Notes under the pieces: generated by a model
The model's input: only the letters and a program-made list of their open reading frames with translations
Databases searched by the model: none
What the model was told of the DNA's origin: nothing
DNA from: Bacteroidales bacterium UBA1754
GTDB lineage: Bacteria; Bacteroidota; Bacteroidia; Bacteroidales; Paludibacteraceae
Reading direction: 5' to 3'
DNA length: 14,208 nt
NCBI GenBank assembly: GCA_002315615.1
Contig: DCHK01000068.1
Span: 346-14,553, forward strand
Shown here: in pieces, positions 1-6,900 of the stretch
Numbering within the stretch: the first letter of the stretch is position 1
How the letters are laid out: the number at the start of each line of letters is the position of its first letter
Position numbers and translations under genes: made by a program

Positions 1-796
1 CATACATCCAGTCCATACCATTTTCTGCAAACAATGGACCGAGTGATTGAGTCAATTCTTCAACTGTTTCATTGAATGCTTCTGATGGTTCGTGACCATT
101 TTCGCGCAAAACTTCGTATTGTGCCAAAAGCAAACCTTGAATAGCACCCATCAAAGAACCACGCTCACCAGTAAGGTCAGAAGTTGCTTCTTTCAAGAAA
201 GTTGTTTCAAACAAATATCCTGAACCTACGCCAATACCCAAAGCGATTACTTTATCGAATGCTTTTCCAGTAGCATCTTGCCAAATTGCGTATGAAGAGT
301 TCAAACCACGACCTTGCAAGAACATACGGCGAAGTGAAGTTCCCGAACCTTTAGGTGCAATCATAATTACATCAACATCTTTTGGAGGAACAATGCCAGT
401 ACGGTCGTTCCAAGTAATACCAAAACCGTGAGAAAAATACAATGTTTTACCAGCGGTAAGGTTGCGTTTGATAACAGGCCAACATTCAATTTGTGCTGCA
501 TCAGAAAGCAAATATTGGATAATTGTAGCACGTTTGCAAGCCTCTTCTATTTCGAACAAAGTTTCGCCAGGAACCCATCCATCAGCCACCGCTTTGTCCC
601 AAGTTTTACCTTTACGTTGTCCTACAATTACATTAAAACCATTGTCGCGCAAGTTTAATGATTGACCAGGACCTTGAACACCATAACCAATTACAGCAAT
701 AGTCTCATTTTTAAGCACTTCGCGTGCTTTTTCCAATGGAAATTCTTCGCGTGTTACTACGTTTTCGATAACGCCGCCAAAATTCATTTTTGCCAT
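1..796 (-). CDS. ilvC: Ketol-acid reductoisomerase, N-terminal 265 residues (gene runs off the left edge)
   Basis: This enzyme performs the NADPH-dependent, Mg2+-dependent isomeroreduction of acetolactate and acetohydroxybutyrate, the second step of valine and isoleucine synthesis in the cytoplasm. The translation starts MAKMNFGGVIENVV. It shows the Rossmann nucleotide loop GYGVQG at residues 37-42 and RKG at 61-63, which probably contacts the NADPH phosphate. The FSHGF segment supplies the catalytic histidine (H123), and IAPKGSGT the conserved lysine (K149). DLTGE (D207, E211) matches the metal-binding Asp/Glu pair. The reading frame is open to the window edge, so the rest of the knotted C-terminal domain lies outside. 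The start at 796 is the first ATG; a second in-frame ATG lies 9 bp downstream at 787. No Shine-Dalgarno sequence is present, as expected for Bacteroidota. It is divergent from ade. Identification is secure from motifs; the full length cannot be judged. Confidence 0.96.
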   Translation of the reverse strand, partial: MAKMNFGGVIENVVTREEFPLEKAREVLKNETIAVIGYGVQGPGQSLNLRDNGFNVIVGQRKGKTWDKAVADGWVPGETLFEIEEACKRATIIQYLLSDAAQIECWPVIKRNLTAGKTLYFSHGFGITWNDRTGIVPPKDVDVIMIAPKGSGTSLRRMFLQGRGLNSSYAIWQDATGKAFDKVIALGIGVGSGYLFETTFLKEATSDLTGERGSLMGAIQGLLLAQYEVLRENGHEPSEAFNETVEELTQSLGPLFAENGMDWMY

Positions 797-836
797 TTTT
801 ATCTTGTTTTAAAAATTGTTATTGTTTAACGAGGAA

Positions 837-844
837 CAAAAGTA
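837..844 (-). promoter_or_regulatory. Probable -7 element of the ilvC promoter (TAnnTTTG)
   Basis: Read on the minus strand the sequence is TACTTTTG, a perfect match to the Bacteroidota -7 consensus TAnnTTTG. It lies about 40 bp upstream of the ilvC start, which would give a short leader of roughly 35 nt. A clear -33 TTTG/TTG at the expected distance is not visible, so this is a half-site call. Confidence 0.5.
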
Positions 845-887
845 ATATTTTTTAAACGAAAAAGAGAATTTTTTGAGTAAAAAGAAT

Positions 888-895
888 TATATTTG
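888..895 (+). promoter_or_regulatory. Possible -7 element of the ade operon promoter (TAnnTTTG)
   Basis: TATATTTG matches the Bacteroidota -7 consensus TAnnTTTG and lies about 92 bp upstream of the ade start. It would give a leader of roughly 85 nt containing the inverted repeat at 913-937. A TTTTG occurs upstream at 871-875, but the 12-bp spacing is shorter than the usual 19 or so, so the -33 box is doubtful. Confidence 0.35.
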
Positions 896-912
896 ATTTT
901 TAGACGAACGGG

Positions 913-937
913 GTAATAATTTCTTAATCTTTATTAC
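913..937. repeat. Inverted repeat in the ilvC/ade intergenic region
   Basis: GTAATAA at 913-919 is the exact reverse complement of TTATTAC at 931-937, with an 11-nt spacer. An additional G-T wobble is possible outside the stem. It lies between the putative ade promoter and the ade start. It could be an operator or a weak leader hairpin, but AT-rich arms of 7 bp can also arise by chance. Confidence 0.3.
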
Positions 938-987
938 TTGTTTGTTTGGAAAATCATTATCTTGCATAACAAAACGATAAATTTGAT

Positions 988-2613
988 ATGAAAAGCATTT
1001 TATTAAAAAACGGCAATGTAACTGATGCCAAAAATTGCACAACACATTTTTCTGATGTGCTTATAGAGAATGGTAAAATTACAAAAGTTTGTAAAAACAT
1101 TCTTTGCGACGACTGCATAACGATTGATTGTACGGGAAAAATCATCACTCCCGGGTTTATCGACTCGCACGTACACATAGAATCGAGTATGGTATTGCCA
1201 CAAGCATTTGGCGAAGCCATTCTTCCGCACGGAACTACAAGCATCATAGCAGACCCACACGAAGTGGTAAACGTGGCTGGTGCAGAAGGTTTGAAGTTTT
1301 TCCTCGACGAAGCAAAAAAATCGCCAGTTGACATATATATGGTAGTTCCTTCGAGCGTACCCGCAACTCCACTCGACACAAACGGCGCAGGCAAATTTCT
1401 TGCAAAAGATATGGCAGAATTTGTGAATCGCGAAGATATTGTCGGGTTGGGCGAAGTAATGTGCTTCCCTGATGTAGTAGCAGGAAACAAAGAAATTTTG
1501 GACAAAATTGCACTATTCAAACACAAAACCATCGATGGTCATACGGCAGGAATGCCCGCAGAAATGCTTGACGCCTACGTAAAAGCAGGCGTACAAAACG
1601 ACCACGAATGTTCAGACACCGAGAGTATGATGCAACGATACAACAAAGGAATGAACATATATGTGCGCGAAGGAAGTGCCGCTCGCAATGCCAAAGATTT
1701 ACTACAATATGCGTACGATAAAAATTTGGACATCAGTCAATTCGCATTTTGCACCGACGACAAGCACCTTGCCACTATAGCACAAGAAGGGCACATTTCT
1801 TTTATAGTACGAATGGCGCTGAAAATTGGTTTTACTTGGGGACAAGTAGCAAGAATGGCATCGTACAATCCTTGTCAATTTTATCATTTGGAAAATAAAG
1901 GAAATATAGAAGAAAATTTCATTGCCGACATTGTAATTACCGATGCTAATTGCAACAAAATTGATTTGGTTATAAAAGGTGGAGAAATTGTTACAGAACA
2001 AAACATTGAGCAAAACAACGATACGAAATTCAAAAATACAGTCGTATTCAAAAATCTAACCGAAAAAGATTTTATTCTTCCCGAACGACTAAAAAATGTG
2101 GCTATAGAACTTGTAGAAGGACAATTGCTGACAAACAAAATATCATTGTGCGACGGCGAATGGCAAAAAATGAATTTGTTGGCAACCATAGAACGATACG
2201 GCAAAAACGGCAACATTTCCACTTGTTTGGTAAAAGGCTATAACATCACCAATGGCGCTATTGCCACAAGCGTATCTCACGACTCGCACAACGTGATTTG
2301 TGTGGGCGACAACGCAAAAGATATGGCAGTGGCTTGCAACAGACTGAAAGAACTTGGCGGAGGATACGTCATCGCTTCTGAAGGAAAAATTTTAGGCGAA
2401 CTTCCGTTGCCTGCATTTGGCTTAATGTCTGACAAAAACGCCAAAGAAACTGCAGAAATAATTCAACAACTTGAAGAAACTGCACACAGTATGGGTGTGA
2501 ATACAAACATCGACGCATTTATTACCTTGTCGTTTGTAGCATTGCCCGTCATTCCTTTTATCCGTCTGCTTGACACTGGACTTTACGATATGATTGAAAA
2601 TAAATTTCTATAA
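988..2613 (+). CDS. ade: Adenine deaminase
   Basis: This enzyme hydrolyses adenine to hypoxanthine and ammonia in the cytoplasm for purine salvage or nitrogen release. The protein has 541 residues, within the normal range for Ade. It has the metal-dependent amidohydrolase layout: an N-terminal beta-sandwich strand region, then PGFIDSHVHIESSM (H61, H63), GTTSIIADPHE (H91), the GEVM glutamate (E156), DGHTAGM (H185), NDHE (H206) and CTDDKHL (D257/D258). The Ade-specific C-terminal domain from about residue 380 contains KGYNITNGAIATSVSHDSHN. These residues match the binuclear metal site of the family, and nothing essential appears lost. The ATG at 988 begins MKSILLKNGNV, as expected for the family. 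It is the first gene of a five-gene run and ends 8 bp before the next start. A guanine deaminase lies two genes downstream, which supports a purine-base deamination role. Confidence 0.96.
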   Translation: MKSILLKNGNVTDAKNCTTHFSDVLIENGKITKVCKNILCDDCITIDCTGKIITPGFIDSHVHIESSMVLPQAFGEAILPHGTTSIIADPHEVVNVAGAEGLKFFLDEAKKSPVDIYMVVPSSVPATPLDTNGAGKFLAKDMAEFVNREDIVGLGEVMCFPDVVAGNKEILDKIALFKHKTIDGHTAGMPAEMLDAYVKAGVQNDHECSDTESMMQRYNKGMNIYVREGSAARNAKDLLQYAYDKNLDISQFAFCTDDKHLATIAQEGHISFIVRMALKIGFTWGQVARMASYNPCQFYHLENKGNIEENFIADIVITDANCNKIDLVIKGGEIVTEQNIEQNNDTKFKNTVVFKNLTEKDFILPERLKNVAIELVEGQLLTNKISLCDGEWQKMNLLATIERYGKNGNISTCLVKGYNITNGAIATSVSHDSHNVICVGDNAKDMAVACNRLKELGGGYVIASEGKILGELPLPAFGLMSDKNAKETAEIIQQLEETAHSMGVNTNIDAFITLSFVALPVIPFIRLLDTGLYDMIENKFL

Positions 2614-2621
2614 AATATAAT

Positions 2622-3452
2622 ATGAAAAAGTTAGTCTTTTCATCAATAATATTATTGTTTGCACTGTCTGCTTGCAACAACAAACAACCACAAAAAGAGC
2701 AAGTTGTAGAAACAGATAGTGTTACCGCAGTCGTTCCAAAACCTACAAAAATAAGCACAAAAGCAGACGCCTTGAGTGTGCAACGAATTGAACTGCAAGA
2801 TAGTATGCCACCACTAATGCCCGAAGACATTGAAGATGAGTACAAAGAAAACTTGCATTACACGCTGACACTTGATTTGCCAACGGGCGACGACATTGTT
2901 TCCGATAGCATTCGCCGATATATTTTCAGCGAAGTGGAACAGAAAAGCGATAACGAAAATTTGGAAACTGCATTCAAGAAAAACGCAAAAAAATTTTTCA
3001 CAGAAGAAACCGACGGATGGAATGGTTGCGCTTTGGAAATGAGTTTCACCAAAACTTTCGAGAATGACAAAATTGTAACTTTCACTAAAAATTGCTATTG
3101 GTACGGCGGTGGCGCACACGGAAGCACCACAATTACGGGAGTTTCTTTTTGCAAAAAAACAGGAAAACGAATCGGTTGGGACATTTTCAGAACCACCGAC
3201 GGACTTGCCGATTTGATTTTAAGCAAATTGCCAAATTACTTTCAGGTAGAAAACGAAGATGATGTTTTTGAAGAATTATTGAATATTGAGGAAGAAGGTA
3301 AATTGCCACTGCCACAAACACAACCTTGGATAGAAAACGATAGCATATATTTCTTGTATCAACAATACGAAATTGCTTGTTACGCAGCAGGAATGCCAAA
3401 TTGTGCATTCTCGTTCGATGAATTGAAGGACTTTTTAGTTAATTTCAAATAG
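2622..3452 (+). CDS. Lipoprotein with an RsiV/PdaC-like (DUF4163-DUF3298) domain
   Basis: The 276-residue protein begins with a lipoprotein signal: basic MKK, a hydrophobic stretch at 4-14 and lipobox LSAC with Cys18 as the lipidated residue. A polar linker of about 50 residues follows. The body resembles the DUF4163/DUF3298 fold: a strand-rich part at about 75-165 ending in the hallmark YWYGGGAHG (159-167), then a second part ending in YQQYEIACYAAG (246-257) and a short amphipathic tail. This fold occurs in Bacillus PdaC and in the lysozyme-sensing anti-sigma factor RsiV. No transmembrane anti-sigma region or neighbouring sigma factor is present, so a direct anti-sigma role is unlikely. The protein is probably anchored in the inner or outer membrane facing the periplasm. 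It sits 8 bp after ade and 16 bp before guaD. The true ligand is unknown; binding of cell-wall material or lysozyme is only inferred from the family. Confidence 0.82.
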   Translation: MKKLVFSSIILLFALSACNNKQPQKEQVVETDSVTAVVPKPTKISTKADALSVQRIELQDSMPPLMPEDIEDEYKENLHYTLTLDLPTGDDIVSDSIRRYIFSEVEQKSDNENLETAFKKNAKKFFTEETDGWNGCALEMSFTKTFENDKIVTFTKNCYWYGGGAHGSTTITGVSFCKKTGKRIGWDIFRTTDGLADLILSKLPNYFQVENEDDVFEELLNIEEEGKLPLPQTQPWIENDSIYFLYQQYEIACYAAGMPNCAFSFDELKDFLVNFK

Positions 3453-3468
3453 TATAATTGGTTGACTT

Positions 3469-3936
3469 ATGACAAAAGAAGAATTGATGCAAAAAGCCAT
3501 CGACCTCTCAATAGAAAATGTAGAAAACGGTGGTGGACCTTTTGGAGCAGTCATTGCACGCAATGGTGAAATTATTGCCACAGGCGTGAATCGTGTAACG
3601 GCAAGCAACGACCCTACTGCTCACGCCGAAGTAAGTGCCATACGTGCTGCATCAGCCAAACTTGGAACATTTGATTTGAGCGGTTGCGAAATTTACACTT
3701 CGTGCGAACCTTGTCCAATGTGTTTAGGCGCAATTTATTGGGCTCATCTTGATAAAATTTATTTTGCCAACAACAAAAAAGATGCAAAAAACATAGGATT
3801 CGATGATTCTTTTATCTACGACGAAATTGCATTGCCAATCGAAAAACGCCATACGGCAACCGAAATTCTAATGCGTGAAAAAGCAATAAAAGCATTCGAA
3901 AATTGGGCAAACAAAATCGACAAGAAAAAATACTAA
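3469..3936 (+). CDS. guaD: Guanine deaminase of the small CDA-like type
   Basis: This enzyme deaminates guanine to xanthine and ammonia in the cytoplasm. The 155-residue protein has the cytidine deaminase fold zinc site: HAE (H52, catalytic E54) and PCPMC (C82, C85). It resembles the Bacillus subtilis GuaD type rather than tRNA deaminase TadA. The segments NDPTAHAEV, YTSCEPCPMCLGAIYWA and GFDDSFIY are characteristic. The tryptophan in YWA (W91) and an aspartate of FDDSF (D113) sit where GuaD has substrate-contact residues, and the protein ends in a tyrosine, as the family does. Length equals that of the family (about 156). It is in the same run as ade, so adenine and guanine would be converted to hypoxanthine and xanthine by products of one operon. 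A broader nucleoside or aminohydrolase specificity cannot be excluded from sequence alone. Confidence 0.9.
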   Translation: MTKEELMQKAIDLSIENVENGGGPFGAVIARNGEIIATGVNRVTASNDPTAHAEVSAIRAASAKLGTFDLSGCEIYTSCEPCPMCLGAIYWAHLDKIYFANNKKDAKNIGFDDSFIYDEIALPIEKRHTATEILMREKAIKAFENWANKIDKKKY

Positions 3937-3951
3937 TTCTGCTATTTTACT

Positions 3952-6900
3952 ATGAAAAAAATATTTTTTGCTACAATAATATTAATTATGGTTTCTGCCA
4001 GCATTTCAACTCTAAAATCAGGACAAATGGACTACAAAAAAATGTGGGACGAAATAGAGTCGTACGAGAAAAAATCACAACCAGAATCAGCATTGAAAGA
4101 AGTAAATGACATTTATAACAATGCAAAAAAAGAGAAAAACGAAGGACAAATTCTAAAATGCATCATCTACAAGCACCGATTGCTAAATGAAAAATATCAG
4201 CAAGAAAAAACACCAGAATTGATTGCCGAAGTAGAAAAATTATTGACAGACAATAAATTGTCTGAAGAAGCAAATGCGTTGCTTCACTTGATAGTTTCCA
4301 AAATGTATCAACAATTCTACGATTTCGACCTATACGACATAAATATTCGCACCGAAATTACCGACTATGTGCCTGACGATTTGAATGAATGGACAAAAAA
4401 TATTTTTACAAATAAAATAAAAGAACATCAACAAGCAGCACTCAACATCAGCGACAAAGCGAAACGTACCAAAACAGAAACATTTGCCGACGCAATGATT
4501 TTAGGCGAAGATAGTAGAGAACTTCGTCCAACACTTTTCGATTTTATCGTGTACGAAATTGCATCGAACGAAAACAATGAAACTTACAACGAAAAATCAC
4601 TATTGCCAACCGACGAATTTCTAAAACAAGATTTCAGCGACAATTTCGTTCTGCAACAATACCAACAACTGATAAAATTTCATCAAAACGACAAAAAAGA
4701 ATTGCTTTATTGCGAACTTGAAAGACTTAAATATGCGTACAGTAACCGCATTTTTGATGATGAAAAACAAATAGAAAAGTTAAGCAATTTGCATATCGCT
4801 CGACTTGAAGAATTGTACGAAAAATATAAAGACATCGACTTTGTATGCGAAGTGGCTTCTGCCCAAGCCAAATACTATCAGCAAAAAGGAGCGATAGAAA
4901 CCGATAGCGAAGAAGCGAACAACAACAAAATCGTGTATTACAAAAAAGCATACGACATTTGCCAAAAAGCAATCGAAACGTTCCCTAAGTACAAGCGCAT
5001 CAACAATCTACGCAACATTGCAAACGAAATAACAAGACCTAATTTGGATGCTTCGTGCAAACAAAAGATTTATCCAAACAAGGATTTTGAAATAAAAATA
5101 TCTCATAAAAACGTAAAAAGCGCCTTCATCAAGGTTTATAAAATAAACAAAACAGCGAAAGAATACGCTACAAAACGCAATTTACAAGGAAGCGATTGTA
5201 TTTCCGATAGATCAACTCCCGTGCTCGAGAAAGAAATAACATTTGACGACATCAGTATGTTTGCGGTTGCCGATACTGCCATTACCCTAAATTTAGATTG
5301 TGGCATTTACGAGTACGTGATAGCCGATAGCGAAAACTCTGCAAAAACAAATACCGCAGAAGCAATATACGTTTCAAAGTACGAAATTCTGAAAAGAAAC
5401 ATTGGTGATAGGAATGAGATTTTTGTACTTGATAGACTTTCGGGAGATCCACAAACAAACGTAAAAGTGGAAACTTACGAATGGAATGGAAAACAATTTA
5501 TGAAAAAAGCCGAAGCATTTTCTGATAGCATCGGACGAGTAATGCTCGGCACTCAGGATGCTTACAAAAGTCTTTACTATGCACTTAGTAACGACAATGA
5601 CAAACACTACCCTCTTAATTATCAATACAATAACTATTATCGTATCAACAAAAGCAAACAGATAACAAGCCAAGAAAAAACCACCATTTTCACCGACAGA
5701 AAAATATATCGACCTGGACAGAAAATTTATTTCAAAGCCATTGTTTATAACATTTCAAAAAATACGTCGGCTATTGTTAGCAATAAAAATTGCGTAATTA
5801 CATTGCACGATGCCAACAGCAAAGAAATAAGTTCAATAAACAAAAACACTAACGAATATGGTTCGATATGTGGCGAGTTTGTACTGCCTAAAGATGTGCT
5901 GCCAGGCAATTTCACCATTAAATGTAACGATGGAATCACCGATATTTCTGTAGAAGAATACAAACGTCCAAAATTTGAAATAACTTTTGACGACATAAAA
6001 AGTGCTTACACAATTGGCGACACCGTAATCGTTTCTGGTAATATCAAAACATATTCAGGCATTGCCGCTTCTAACGCAAAAATTTCGTATATAGTAAAAG
6101 AAAACAGATGGTGGAATACCAATGACAAACTCGGGAAAGAGACAAAATGCGATATTAACGGAAATTTCCACATTCCCGTAGCATTGGGCAACAGACTTAT
6201 AGGAAACTATATTGTAGAAGTAACCGCCACCGACGAAAAAGGCGAAACACAAAGCGAAGAATATATCATCAACATCAAAGAAAAAAGCATACAAGTTAAG
6301 TTTGCGCTTGACACAATTTTGCAACGTGGCACGATTGACGACATTAAATTCAGCGTAACAAATGCCAATAATACAAAGATTGACGCCACTTTAAGTTACA
6401 AAATTTTACATCAAGACAAATGTATTAGTCGAGGAACGATAGAAAACAATATTTTGACCAAAAATATTTTTGAGCAATTAGCATCAGGAAAATATACTTT
6501 GCAAATAGAAGCAAAAGACAACAAAGGAGATCAAGAAACATACGAACAAAATTTTCATATTTTTTCTGAAAATGATAAAAAAATAACTGATGGAACAATA
6601 AATTTCTTCTATAACCCAACATCGCATTGCAAAAACGGTGAAACCGCTAAAATTTATTTCGGAAGTAGCGAAAAAATTACGGCTTTATATAGAATATATG
6701 ATGGCGAAAAACTCATCGAAAGTCGTTGGATAAAACTGAATAATGAATTGCAAAGTTTTGACATTACTTATAAAAGTCAATATGAATCGAGATTGACTAT
6801 ACAAATCACATTTTTGAAAAACGAGCAACTTTTCACCAATCAAACATACATTTATAGAGAAATAGAATTTCCAAAACTTAAAGTTGAACTCACCACTTTC

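Noticed and set aside
978..985. TAAATTTG directly before the ade start as a second promoter
   Set aside because: It matches TAnnTTTG but sits 2 bp from the ATG, so transcription would begin at or inside the start codon.
797..987. Purine riboswitch or small RNA in the ilvC/ade gap
   Set aside because: No conserved purine-aptamer core or GC-rich paired stems are visible. Only AT-rich sequence, promoter-like sites and one weak inverted repeat are seen.
957..1532. Open frame of 191 codons on the minus strand inside ade
   Set aside because: It lies antisense to a confidently identified adenine deaminase, and its translation shows no recognisable motif.
3469..3936. Annotation as tRNA adenosine deaminase TadA
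   Set aside because: The GFDDSFIY segment, the tryptophan after CLGAIY and the C-terminal tyrosine fit GuaD. TadA-specific tail features are absent.
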